DNA from: Arachnopeziza araneosa
Taxonomy: Eukaryota > Ascomycota > Leotiomycetes > Helotiales > Arachnopezizaceae
NCBI GenBank assembly: GCA_003988855.1
Contig: QYAI01000066.1
Coordinates: forward strand, 62,001 to 126,000
Direction: 5' to 3'
DNA: 64,000 nucleotides
Position 1 is the stretch's first letter. Each line of letters opens with the position of its first letter. Positions 33,894 through 46,044 of the stretch are shown here, piece by piece. The notes under the pieces were generated by a model. It had not been told where the DNA came from, did no database searches, and worked only from the letters and a program-made list of their open reading frames with translations. Both the position numbers and the translations under genes were made by a program.

Positions 33894-34696
33894 CTAGATA
33901 GCCGTGCCTCGCTCTTTCCTTGAGCGAAGTCGTTTATCTCGGGCTACGTTGAGGAAGCCATTACATTTCACTTGTCAAGTTTCTGTTTTAATTCTGGAGT
34001 TGAGGACTAAGTAGCCCTACCGATCAAGCGGAAGCCAGCGCGTAGTGCATAGTCTATACCAACAACAACTCGATCTCGTGAGACGGAATGAATATTCTGA
34101 AGAAGAAGTTTCGGTCCCTTGCATTCTCACCGAGAAATCGAGGAAGTTTCTATCCATCCCACAATTGCATCCAGAACTTCCAAGGGCCACCTCGGTATCC
34201 GCTACTGGCGCCTGATAAGGAGACTTTGAGGAAGCGTTTCCTCTTTTCAGCTGAATGCCTTTCCTCGATTTTCCAACTCGAGGGTGGCTGGCCGAAGGAT
34301 GGTGTTTTTAATTCAGGAGATGGTCCCGACGAGCGACGGGAGCATAACGCACAGTCGATCACTTGTTGAGCCTCACCTGGCACGATTCGGGGCTGAGCTC
34401 CTCATCTGGTGCACCCCGCATCGAATTTATATTGTCTTTTCTGAAGTGAGGCGCTCTTGGCAGAGGGGAATTATGCAGCACTTTGCCCAAGCTCAGAATG
34501 AATATCGCACCTCAATGACTTTGGTATCAAAACCATGCCGATATCCGTTGTTCCTCTCTTAGAGTGCAGAGAGAGAACGTGTTTAGCTTGGCTTAAATAC
34601 TCTCTGCTTCCCCAATGTTTCCGGGGGTTTTCAGCCCTTGAATTTAGCCTTTTCATTCTTTGCATCCTTTCCGCTCTGAAGCAAGCGCCAGTCAAG
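33894..34696. other. intergenic, no supported gene
   Basis: Short overlapping frames only. The right end, with a TTAAATA box near 34594, is the likely promoter and leader of the secreted PAN-like gene. Confidence 0.4.
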
Positions 34697-35976
34697 ATGC
34701 ACTTCTTCACTCTTTTCATAGTCTCTCTGTTGGAGACCACAGCACTTACCTCAGCTGTGTTGGAGCGAGTTCCTGTCAAGGCACCAGTATGTAATCAAGA
34801 TAATTGCTACCGTGTCATGACCAATACGCTCGCCGTCGCTACACCCTTCTGCGCCACTTACTTGCAATCAACAACAACACTAACCATCTCACCTACTATG
34901 TTCGTACTATCCTCTTCATAAGAGCTTGCAATTTCTAACAATATTTCAATACCGTGTCTGGTATGCTCACAACATATCCTCCATCGATAACGCCAACTCC
35001 AATCCCGGCTCAATCACTTCCATCCCATATCACTAGCCAGTGCTTGTTGAGTACGTCTCCCACATTCACATCTCTGTCATGCATGCTGAGTATCGGAAGC
35101 CACCGCACCACCTCTCCTAACTCGCCTCTCAAGCGCTTGTTCTTGTCTCCCAACACCGGTAGTTCCGTCCACAGTAACATTCACCACTGTCCTGCCGGTA
35201 CAAACCACCCACCTAGTAGCAGATCGCAATGTCCCTCGGTTGGCAACCCCGTCTACTGGACCGGTGGCCAACGTATTGACGGAAGCCCTATGCCGGTAGG
35301 CTTTGCTGCAATCTACAGCGTCTACTGCGACCGCTATTTCCCAGGAACTGAGCTCCTGATCTACGGCCAGCATTGGCGCGGTGGGTACTACTTCGCCGAG
35401 TGTATTCATCTTTGCTTCATCACGCCCGGATGCCAACAGGCAGCCTACAACGACAACTACTTCGGCCCTTCGCAATCCGGTTGCGGTCTGTACAGCGATA
35501 TCGGCCTCAATCCAGTGATTGGACCGATTTACTCTGGTGTTGAGGTCAACCACTGCAACAACGCCGGGCCAGACGCTCATTGTCCGGATACATGCCACTC
35601 ACTTGGGTTGACATATACCAGCACTGCTGGCAGCAGCCCTAAAACTTACGATATCGTTTGCGGAGAGGTCTATCTTTCGGATGGGCCGACGTTCTTGAGC
35701 GGTCCAACGACGGGATTTACTTCGATGGCGCAATGTATCGATTTCTGCGCTGCGACCCCAGGATGTGTTGCTGCTGCTTACACGGATTCAATCGATCAGC
35801 CTCAGCCTCATGCTGATGCTTTGGGTCTCCCTTCTAAATACTATGATACACCTGTTTGTGCCATAGCTTCGGCGCTCAACGGCGGAATTGAGGTAGGAGG
35901 GTTTGATTCGGCGATCTCGAGCACTTATTTGATTCCCGAAGCGGATCCTCCACCTGCTTCCGTAAATGCTACTTAA
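34697..35976 (+). CDS. secreted PAN/Apple-like cysteine-rich protein (model incomplete)
   Basis: ATG 34697 opens a signal peptide (MHFFTLFIVSLLETTALTSA). Next comes CNQDNCYRVMTNTLAVATPF then CATYLQSTTTLTISP, a motif common at the start of secreted fungal proteins. The frame then stops, and a second frame (about 35050-35976) carries two Apple-like units: YSVYCDRYFPGTELLIYG...CIHLCFITPGCQQAAYND and IVCGEVYLSDGP...CIDFCAATPGCVAAAYTD. These Cys-rich domains bind sugars or proteins outside the cell. The linker is Thr/Ser/Pro-rich and must contain one or two introns, but I could not fix the borders: the frame changes between 34900 and 35250. It is probably a cell-wall or effector-type protein. The coding call for both ends is good and the joined model is not. 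Confidence 0.6.
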
Positions 35977-36918
35977 GGTGCTGATGTGTAGATATATTGG
36001 AGTTTTGGTTTTGGAAGAAATTATGGCCGATGCACACTCCAACTTCTAATAATGATTAAAACGTCTTCCAAGTATTCTACTCGGAAGATATGAGAACTGG
36101 ATGAAATGAATTTTGTTAAATAATTCAATGAAAAATAGATACGAGTACTTTCCCATGAACAGTTTCTCCATATCCCTGACATAGTAAGAACTAAAAGTTA
36201 ACGTCCCAGACCCTAAAGTCAACGACTTCGGTCCATCAACCTTTGATAAATTAGGTACTTTTTTAAAATCCACAAAACAATCGCTCAACACGATTACCAC
36301 AACCACGAGAGCAAGAGACTAATAAGAGCGACTTGCTCTCCATCTCCATCTCCGCCCTCATCCCAATCCTAAACCCAAGACATAAAAGATGTCCACTCCA
36401 TTACTCCTCAATCATCATCTCGTCATGAACCCAACATGAAACACCATTCCACACCTAACATTCTGGTAACTCCTTATCTAATCATGTATTCAACACGATA
36501 TATCAAGTTCAAGATACATCCTCTTGACATGCTGTATAAGGAATTGAGATCATGAGGAGGAGTGGTGTGGTTGCTGGTGTTGTACTTGGATGATGCTGTC
36601 ACGGAAGGTGCGGTCTGGGAAGTGAGATCTTGTTCTTTAGGATTTAAGGTTGGGAGATGATGAGGTGGAGGTAAATTAAGGGATGGTTTGGGAGGAGAAG
36701 CTGCCATAGTCTCAAAGTAGATATGCTGAAATTATCAATTTATGTGTAACAGCAACTTCTTAGATAAACGAGAACGATTTGATAGAAACAGATGGAAAAA
36801 TGCCTTGTTAAACTATCTTATTGGTTGCTACTCAAAAAGCCCGTCTCAAAATCAAGAAGATTGTTCGAACTCGGCGCATATCTCATAACTCATAGCTCAA
36901 AAACTAGCATCAGCTGTT
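35977..36918. other. intergenic, convergent 3' ends
   Basis: AT-rich, no supported coding frame. It separates the 3' ends of the PAN-like gene and the kinase. Confidence 0.5.
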
Positions 36919-38405
36919 CTAGACCGCATCTATACTTGCTCTCATAGTCACTTGCTCATTCTTGTTCCCTAATTTACTAATTTGCAAGAACGCGTCGACC
37001 CCATAACCTTCAAGACTGTGTACCTCCAAATTTCCCGCCCAGTATTCGGCATACACTCTGCTTAGAGGAAGACCCATACCTAGTCTTAGGTTTGGAGGCC
37101 GGGTAGAAAGCCCTCCCAGGGAGCTACTATGATCGGAACCTGAGGGTGCCGATAAAGGTGCGGGAATTGGGTCAGAGACACGGAGCTCTTGTAGTGTAGC
37201 AGCCATCTTAGGGACTTGATTCAGATTTTGGAGTCGTTGCGAAGAGCGAGGTCCTTTGGAGAAGGACCACATGCTTGGAAGAATATCTTTCGGTATCCCA
37301 CCACCTTGATCCGAGACTCGGATTATCACATGCTGCGGGGCCTCACAAACGGTCACTTCGATAGGTGGCGGTGTTTTCCGGTAAGGATGCTGCTCTACGA
37401 CTGCCTGGATGCTGTTTCTGAGAAGCTCACCAATGATATATTCGAGATGTGAGAGTATATATGGGAAAGTGGCAGAGGTATGCCCAGTGAGTTTGATTTC
37501 GGGGAGAGGAGTGGATGGACCGTAGGCAGCACGGCAGAGGGCCGTAGTTGCTGTACCACATCTAGAGACCACATCTCCAGCGTTACATTTGAGGAAAACC
37601 TCGCCGACAAATTCTTGAGAGGGCACTGGTGCGTGAGGAAAGTGGTCGAGCGATGAGAAGGTTTCTGTGAGCGCAAGATGCTGCTCCGCTATGACTCTCC
37701 GTGATATGCGCTGGGTCAAAATCAGTTGGGCTTCTCGTGGAGACTTGGAAAGCATACAGAGCGAAGAATTGTGTTCATGAACTTGTCCATATCTCCCGCT
37801 TTCATGAGGTCTCTGCATTCCAGCACTCCCATTGCAAGCTTTGGTATGACGGTCAAATGCTCCTGCAAGGTCTGGGCTATCTTTTTGCAAAAGGCGTCAT
37901 TATCATCCAATGTCTTAATCTCTCGCACGCGTCGCAGGGAATCAAAGGCTTTGTAATAGAGCTCGAAGACTTGGCTCATATGGGGGTTTGTAACAACAAC
38001 ATAGGGGAGCGTTTGCATGTCTCGAATTCGATGCGCTAGCCTAGAACTAAAGTAAGCATAGATACACAGAGACGAGGCAATGGTATATACCGCGTTGGCA
38101 ACTCAGTCCGTACATAGTTGGCAGAGCTTATCAACCGGTCCTCCGTCAACGATCTGCCAAAGACCATAAGCTGTCTAAGGCTGATGGGTCTGGCATCTTT
38201 TGCAACCCAGCTGAGAGTCATCAGTGATTGCAAAGGTATGAAAAGGAACGGCGTACTCGTCAAGAGGATTGGCTGGCCTCCACGGAGGATTGTATTGAGA
38301 CTTGCTGGCCTGATGGACAGATCGGTAACACCTTGGGCGAGGGTGATACCCAGCTCTTTTGGTCAACCAGAAGGTCCTGCCATTCTGCGACCAGGATCGA
38401 AGCAT
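36919..38405 (-). CDS. mitochondrial PDK/BCKDK-type protein kinase, 447 aa
   Basis: Four exons: 38405-38257, 38210-38091, 38040-37758 and 37710-36919. The introns are 46, 50 and 47 bases and the frame is kept. The N terminus (MLRSWSQNGRTFWLTKRAGY) is a basic mitochondrial leader. The PDK N-domain follows (RPISLRQLMVFGRSL, ANYVRTELPTRLAHRI, VTNPHMSQVFELYYKAF). RSRISRRVIAEQHLAL leads to the GHKL ATP fold: N-box ELLRNSIQ (Asn283), G1 VSDQGGGIP (Asp318) and G2 GMGLPLSRVY. A Ser/Pro-rich insert (about 336-386) separates G1 and G2, as in yeast Pkp2-like proteins. These kinases phosphorylate the E1 subunit of pyruvate or branched-chain ketoacid dehydrogenase and turn it off. Sequence alone does not settle which. 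It is divergent from the Sfh5-like gene. Confidence 0.9.
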
Positions 38406-38979
38406 GCCGGCAACTCCATGCAGGAGAGATTGGGGATTTGAGGTCGGTAAGGAAGGGCTAGGGCATACACAATTGAACGATGAAGAAGTTGTTGTGCCAG
38501 AGAAGAAGCGGGTGGAGTTCGTACATTGGCCGTTTGTGGCCGCAGCTGGAGATGCGTACAGCTCTTTGTCACGAGCGGGCACTGAGTGCAGATTCGCGAT
38601 AAGCGGGGCGACCCGCAGCTTATCCCTGCTGCAATATTGACGCTGCTGGAGAGACAGGTCAAATCAGACTCCTCAGTGTAATCAGGCAGAGAAGAGGATG
38701 AAAATCGTGGGTACCAGGAGCAGTATCTTGTATATACATAGAAAACAAGAATTCAAAAATACCACCTAGGTAGGTACCGTGTTCAGCGGCGTTGCCTAAC
38801 GACTCAGACGATGCTCTTCCCAAAGAGGCAAGCCCCACCTTATGTACCTTACCTATTAACACCCCTCGTGGTCTGATAAACTCGAGCAATTACGAATAGC
38901 TTCAAACATTTCAACTGCCGCCAACCAACCTCAACTTTCCCCTGAGATCATAACATTTGCGAGGGAAGCTGTAACAACC
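38406..38979. promoter_or_regulatory. divergent promoter region, kinase and Sfh5-like gene
   Basis: 574 bases between two start codons on opposite strands. The frames in it are out of phase with both genes. No specific motif is identified. Confidence 0.4.
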
Positions 38980-40005
38980 ATGGCCGAGACCGCTGATAAG
39001 GTTGTTGAGCCCAAAGAGGCCAAGGCTACCGCCCCAGAAGCTGCGCCAACCACCACCGAGGACTCGAAGCCAGTCATTGAATCCGAGGGAAAAGCCAAAG
39101 ATGTTGTGGCCACCAAATCTCCTCTGGATACTCTTCGCGGCGACTTGGAGGTCATCAAGACCACAGCCTCTTACGGTGAGATGTGGGGTGTGGAGTTGAC
39201 CGCTGGAACTGTCCCGACGGATATTGTGCTTGAGAAATTTCTTCGAGCCAACGACAAAGATATTGAGAAAGCCAAGGCTCAGTTGATCAAGGCCCTCGAA
39301 TGGCGTGCAGAGGTTCGACCAGATAAGCTTCTTACTGACGTTGAGTTTGATACTGCCAAATTTGGTGGACTTGGCTATGTTACTATCTACCCTAAGACGG
39401 ATCAGCATGGGCGGGAAATTGTCTCGTGGAACATCTATGGCTCGGTCAAAGACTTGAAGAACACCTTTGAAAACGTTGATGAGTATGTACTCGCTATGCA
39501 GCTGTAGGGGCTCTACTGATGGAAGTCTAGATTCATCAAGTGGCGTGCGGCAGTGATGGAGTTATCGGTTCAGCATCTCAACCTCAAATCAGCCACGCAG
39601 GCAATTACCCCCGACGGCGAGGACCCCTACAAGATGATCCAAGTCCATGATTACATGAATGTTTCATTCCTCCGACAAGATCCGGCTGTAAAGGCTGCAT
39701 CAAAGAAAACCATCGAGGTATTCGCTATGGCTTATCCCGAGCTCCTCAAAGAAAAATTCTTTGTCAACGTTCCTCTCCTTATGGGATGGCTATTTACCGC
39801 AATCAAGCTCTTCGTCAGCCCTGCTACTGTCAAGAAGTTCCACCCCCTTGCCTATGGCAGCAGCTTGGCTGGAGAAGTCGGGACGCTGGGACCGGATCTA
39901 CCCACTGTCTATGGAGGGAAGGGCCAGGATGTCAAAGAAGGCTTAACAGTCAAGTATGCTGCAGCTCCTGTTGCCGAGACCAAGGATGAAGCTCCTCCAG
40001 CTTAA
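38980..40005 (+). CDS. sfh5: CRAL-TRIO phosphatidylinositol transfer protein, Sfh5-like, 325 aa
   Basis: Two exons, 38980-39482 and 39531-40005. The intron has donor GTATGT and acceptor GTCTAG and splits the Glu codon of VDEFIKWRAAVMEL. After an Ala/Glu-rich lead of about 45 residues come the CRAL-TRIO N-lobe (LEKFLRANDKDIEKAKAQLI, ALEWRAEVRPDKLL) and the lipid-binding lobe (YVTIYPKTDQHGREIVSWNI, MIQVHDYMNVSFLR, FFVNVPLLMGWLFTAIKLFV). The ending SSLAGEVGTLGPDLPTVYGG is the Sfh5 signature. Sfh5 proteins sit at the plasma membrane and ER. The yeast protein also binds heme; whether this one does is not visible. The C-terminal Ala/Pro tail is disordered. Confidence 0.85.
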
Positions 40006-41131
40006 CGAGTAAGAGCTTTACTGACCCTCCTACTTCAACCGTGAATCACGCGACAGAGGATCGTGTCAGGAAACTCTTGTGGTAGTTTAACTCGAGCTCA
40101 GATACTCTTGCCTTGCTGTATTGAACAGGAGATTAAATAGAGACTAGTATTGATGCCCGTCTGTACGCAAGGAATGGACACAGCATGAAGCCGTGTGCCT
40201 ATCGTATTTCACTGGCGTTTCTTCATAATAATATCCAGGCTTGCTTTACTTCTGAAACACGGTCCTTCTCACAGATGTTAAATGGTCATACTTGACGGCA
40301 AGTGTTGTGAATAACGTATACAAACGAAAGCTCCACATCACACATAGCCCAGCCGATGGTTTGCCTAAGGTCCCAAATTAATGTAACAAACAGAGATTGG
40401 GATGGAGTTAGCTTCGTCTCCTTCTGTAGCCTTGCTGCAAACAATCCCATGTGACGTGATAAATCAACGACATCCCACACGACATGATACACACAACCAG
40501 ATACATAACCTTGACTTTGTTTTCCACGTTGAGATACTTTGACCTTATCTCTTTGGCCAAATGAAGATTGTCACTTACCTCCAGGAAATCGTGCTCTCAC
40601 TCCGCGATTGCAGCCTCTCACACGTTGGCAGGAAGCAGGAGCATGGTGTACCTATGATTCACCACTCCGAAGCCATTGTAAGACTCACTTTCAATTAAGT
40701 CACTCAGCAGGAGCTGCTTCCATTATTCGCTCTGTTCTGCTACCTTTCTTTCATAAGCCTCCCTCCCAAGCACGGCAATTACCAAGCCTAAGCACAAGCC
40801 CCTCGTCAACAAGCGCAGGCGCGTTGATGTCATTCGTCCGCCACTTCGCTTGAGCAGCGACCCCAGAGAAACCCACTGAGTCTGCACAGCCCAGTCTGTC
40901 CAGTACCTACTCACTCTCTACTCAGCAGTTGCGATCCTCAAGTCCGTCGGTCCTTCCTTCCTGCCCTTTTCATTCTTGACTTGGTTGTTTTGCATTTCTT
41001 TGGGAAGGCGTATTTGTATCTGCAATCATGAATCCTGTAAGCAGCAACAGCCCATCTCCTTCTCCCCGCTCCATTCCAAGGCCTCGTGCCGCAACCCTTC
41101 AAAGCTATACCCCTCTACTCCCACCTCTAGC
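40006..41131. other. intergenic, deubiquitinase promoter and leader
   Basis: No supported gene. The last 400 bases are CT-rich with small upstream ATGs, consistent with a long leader of the deubiquitinase transcript. Confidence 0.45.
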
Positions 41132-44100
41132 ATGGCGCACTATACGCACTATGGAGATGACTCTACCATGAATCCATACTTCTCAGATTTTGCTAACGAG
41201 GGCTTTGATTATTTCTCTTACCAGACCTACAATAGCGACTCGGGAGAATCTCCTAATGATATGCTTGTCGACTCTGAGGACCTCGTCAACGACGCCGAGA
41301 ACGAGAAAGATGAAGGCGTTCACGATATCCATACGGATGAGGAGAAACCCCGTGCAGATGATTGTACGTTATCTCCACCTACCAGTCCATCTCTTGTGCT
41401 TGGTGCTGATGAGTGATAGTCGAGGCTATGAAAGAGATCATCTATCTTCCCCTTCCAGAAGAGCCACCTGTCATTGAGGAAGTCACACACACGTGGGAAA
41501 TCAAAGATTGGAACAGCCAGCCAAGGCGGACTCGCGGACCAATTTTCTATTGCGGTGGACACCCATGGTATGTTAAGATGCAACTCGCGGAGCTTTCGGA
41601 TACATTATGCTGATGCTACCAGGCGCGTTCTTATGTTTCCCAAAGGCAATAACGTCGATTATGCTTCTTTCTATTTAGAACACGGATATGGTGAAGACAC
41701 GATTGAAATTCCAGACAACTTCTCCTGCTGCATACAATTCGCCCTTGTGCTATGGAATGCCGATGCACCTGAGGTCTACCAGCACCACACTGCGCATCAT
41801 CGCTTCACAAAGGAAGAAGGTGACTGGGGTTTCACCCGATTTGTCGAATTAAGGAAGCTCTGGAACGTGCCATGGGACAATAGCACTCACTATTTGGCTG
41901 ACGGCGAAAAGGCGCAAATGACGGCCTACGTCAGGCACATCAAAGATGAGACTGGAGTTTTGTGGCACAATTTTATCAATTACGACTCGAAAAAAGAGAC
42001 TGGCTATGTTGGACTCAAGAATCAAGGTGCCACATGCTACCTAAATTCTTTGCTCCAGTCACTTTATTTTACCAATGCTTTCCGCAAGGTATGTACCTTT
42101 TTTTTAATAATCATTGGCCTTGCTAATTTTCACCTACCTAGGCTGCATATCAAATTCCGACCGAAGATGAAGAGACGCTCCAAAACTCTGCATACACGCT
42201 TCAACGACTATTCTACCAATTACAAACGTCGAACAATGCAGTTGGGACAATTGAACTCACTAAATCGTTTGGTTGGGAGACGAGACACATCTTCGAACAG
42301 CAAGACGTCCAGGAACTTTCTCGTAAGCTGATGGAACGCTTGGAAGAAAAAATGAAAGGAACAGCCGCCGAGAATGTATTGCCTAAGCTCTTCTGCGGCA
42401 AGGTGCGCACCTACATCGACTGCATAAACGTCGAATATGCATCTCGTCGCTTGGAAGACTTTTGGGACATTCAATTGAACGTCGGCGTCGCTAGCGGTAA
42501 TAAGAATCTAGACGACAGCTTCAGAGACTACATTCAAGTGGAAATCATGAATGGCGAGAACCAGTACTATGCAGGCGAGGAATTCAAACTGCAGGATGCA
42601 AAGAAGGGTGTGATCTTTGAGAGCTTACCGGAAGTCCTCCATCTGCAACTCAAGCGCTTTCAGTACGACTTTGAGCGGGATGCCATGATGAAGGTCAATG
42701 ACCGTTTTGAGTACCCAGAAGTCTTCGATGCTGCTCCATATTTGGCAGAAACTGCGGATATGTCAGAGCCATGGACCTATCAATTGCATGGCGTTTTGGT
42801 ACATTCAGGCGATCTAAATGCTGGCCACTACTATGCTTTTATCAAACCCAACAAAGATGGTTGGTTTTACAGGTTCGATGACGATAAAGTTACGAAGGCC
42901 ACGATGCGAGAGGTTTTGGAAGACAGCTTTGGTGGCGAGTACACGAACGTGACGAGTTATGCGGCGCTACGAAATGGGACCAAGAAACCTTTGATGCGAC
43001 AGAACAGTGCATATATGCTTGTCTATATTCGTCAATCGCGAGTAAATGATGTTCTGCTACCCGTCACACAAGATGACACTCCTCCTCATCTTCGTAAGTG
43101 CCGTACGTGGCATATTTGAAGTAACTAACATTTTAATAGAAAGGAGATTGGATGAAGAAGCTGCTACCAGAGAAGCCCGGAGAAAGGAACGAGAAGAGCA
43201 ACATCTTTATCTTGATGTCCGTGTCATTACTGATGAGACTTTCCGAGAGCATGGTGGAATCGACCTTGGAATTTTACACAAGGAATGGACTAATTTCCCC
43301 GGCGCCGCTGTTTATTATCGATTTCTACGAAAGTCAACAGTGAAAGATCTGATTGCTAAGGTTGCAGAAGAGAGTGGCAGAGACCCACGAAGAATACGCC
43401 TTTGGGTGTTGGTTAATCGTCAGAACAAGACTACTCGACCAGACGCGCCAATAGTAGATACTGATGCCACTCTTGAAGAAGCATATCAACGATTAGTTGG
43501 TACCAAAAACGGCGAGCTTCGTGTTTGGGCGGAGGTAGCTGAGGCTGCCGATGCTGATGGTAACCCAATCTGGCCAAATCAACCAACAGCGACATCAAAC
43601 GGAGCCGTACAGCGTAATGACATGATTGTTCTGTTCTTCAAATTTTTTGATGTAGCTCAACAGATTCTCAATGGAGTTGGTTACACCTACATTAGCCGGG
43701 AGAAGAGGGTTGAAGACTTGGTGCCTCTGATTATGAAATTGATGAAATGGTCGGATAAAACAATACAATTGAAGCTATTCGAGGTAAGAAAATGCTTTAT
43801 GACTGGAAGCAGCATTGACAATTATATAGGAGATCAAACCTAGCATGATCGAGGCCATGAAAGGGAAACAAACTTTAAGAGCTGCTGAGCTTCAAGACGG
43901 AGACATTGTTTGCTTCCAACTTGCTCAGCATGTAGATCTCAAATCTGATCCTAACGCGTATGCTCCTCCCTGGCTACAATTTGACACATGCTAACCATAA
44001 AAGTATGCTCACCACATCATCGGCTGCTTCCATAAAATCCGATACGACAGTTAAATCCGACGCTTCCGTAAAGTCTGACACGTCGTCCAGGAGCTCATCA

Positions 44101-45216
44101 ACACTCAGGTCAGAGCAGACATCTTTGTCACAAGCAAGAACTGTTTCCGATTACATCGATGATGCTCGTGCTTTCTATGATTTCTTGTTGAATAAGAGGG
44201 AGATCAAGTTTTATCCTCATCCACACAGGTGTCCTAACCCCGAGAGCTATGAACCCTTTCATCTTGTTCTCAGTTCGAAGCACACTTACGACCAACTTGC
44301 TACACGTGTTGGCGAGGCTCTACAGGTTCCAGGTACCCACATTCGATTCTGGACTGTCAACGCTGCGACCGGCAATCCCAAGACAGTTGTCAAACGTGGT
44401 CAGAGCCAAACCGTCCATCATATTCTAAATCCTCCGTACAGTACTTTCAGCAACAACAATCAAAGAGCTGATGCACTGTATTTCGAGATTCTGGAAATCA
44501 GCTTGTCGGAACTTGACACCAAAAAGACCATGAAAGTAACTTGGTTGAGTGAGGGTATTTCGAAAGAGGTATGAGCAATCCTGAGTTACATGTAACAGCT
44601 TCTAACAGTGAAATAGGATACCTACGACGTACTTGTTCCCAAGAATGGGAATGTAGGAGACGTGATCCAAGTTTTGCTCAAGAAGGCTCAACTCGATGAT
44701 GAAGCCAGTGCGGGACCCATTCGTGTCTATGAAGTCCACAGTAATAAGATCTATAAAGAGCTTAATCGAGACTACCAGGTCGGCTCTATTACAGACTACG
44801 TCCATGTCATTGCAGAACGGATTCCAGAGGATGAAATTCCTAACGAGGTTGAATTTATTCAATGTTTTCATTTCCAGAGCGAACCAAGCAAATCCCATGG
44901 CACTCCTTTCAAATTTCGCTTGATTCAGAACGAGAAGTTTTTGGATACCAAGAAGCGATTGGAGAAGCGAACTGGGTTGAAAGGAAAAAACTTTGAGAAG
45001 ATCAAGTTTGCAGTTGTGAGACGAGGGAGCTTCTCGAAGCCATTATACCTAAACGATGGTATATTATCCCTACTCTGACGTTCGAGATCATAACTAACAG
45101 CTCCAGACTCGGTCCTTTACGATGAACTGAAAACCGACGACGATCTTCTTGGTCTTGATCATGCTGATCGGTCCCGGGCTGTCCGTAATGGCGTGGGTGA
45201 TTTGTTCTTGAAGTAG
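41132..45216 (+). CDS. ubiquitin carboxyl-terminal hydrolase, USP7/Ubp15 type, 1228 aa
   Basis: Nine exons: 41132-41363, 41420-41567, 41623-42088, 42142-43093, 43140-43783, 43830-43957, 44004-44568, 44617-45058 and 45107-45216. All introns are 46-56 bases and the sum is 1229 codons. An acidic lead is followed by a MATH domain (VTHTWEIKDWNSQPRRTRGP ... FTRFVELRKLW). The USP domain follows: Cys box YVGLKNQGATCYLNSLLQSL (Cys265), QQDVQELSRKLMERL, and His box GVLVHSGDLNAGHYYAF (His511) with the Asp in YRFDDDKV. The C-terminal half holds ubiquitin-like folds and the ICP0-binding-like region typical of USP7. Ubp15-type enzymes remove ubiquitin from nuclear and peroxisomal import factors and cell-cycle proteins. 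All catalytic residues are present. Confidence 0.92.
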
Positions 45217-46044
45217 ATCGCAAACGGAAGGCTGTTTCCGCTGTTCGCTGGGCGGCAAGCATTACTGTTATTTTGGAAGCAAGGGGTTGGCGTAATTCGC
45301 TTTGTACGATGACCAAGAGCGAGGGCATGGATATTAGAAAGCGAGAAAAGGAAACACAGGTATACTATGCGCTGCATTATGCGATATGGGTGATGGCTAC
45401 ACGGCAGAGAAAGCATGCACGTGGCTGGCGTCTGGAGTGGCCCGATTGATGAGCTCTACAGAGGTTAGTTAGTTATTTACCTACTTGCCGCTGTGGTAAT
45501 GAGGTGGTGAGTGTAGAGCATGCGATGACGTTACTTATAAGATTGCTATGATGCCTATTGCCGTGCTGTGACTCTTTATCCACAGTTGGCCTGTACAACA
45601 ATCACGATAAAATAGACGGAGAGACAGAAAGACGTAGTGACGCTTTATTACCATAGCGGAGAAAGAGCCACATTGGCTTCGTTCACAGCACCAGCGAGAC
45701 GAATGAGAGAAACATGAATTACATATTCATAGCTAGGCTAAAGCTAGTAAGTAGTAAGAAAGACGCAGAATTAAGCAGAAGCAGCCTCAATCATCCCTCA
45801 ACCGATTGAAGCCACAGCCGCCACTGCAAGGAAAAAGAAAACAGAGCCAAGCCGCACTACTACCAACACCTAACACAAACACCTGAACAGCTTTTAGTCC
45901 CTAGCCTAAACTTTCCTTGCTGCTTTGAATTGCATGCTGACGTTCGCGGAAGATACATCCAGCATCTACCTCGCACGCTCGGCTCTCGTGCAATCAGGGT
46001 ATAAATCAATCCTCGCAAGCCTTAGTTACTAGATCCTCGAGGAT
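45217..46044. other. intergenic, convergent 3' ends
   Basis: No supported gene between the deubiquitinase stop and the septin stop. It is the likely site of both 3' UTRs. Confidence 0.5.

Noticed and set aside
38406..38582. Longer N terminus for the kinase from ATG 38582
   Set aside because: The extra residues are Cys/Ser/Thr-rich without conservation; the ATG at 38405 gives a typical mitochondrial leader.
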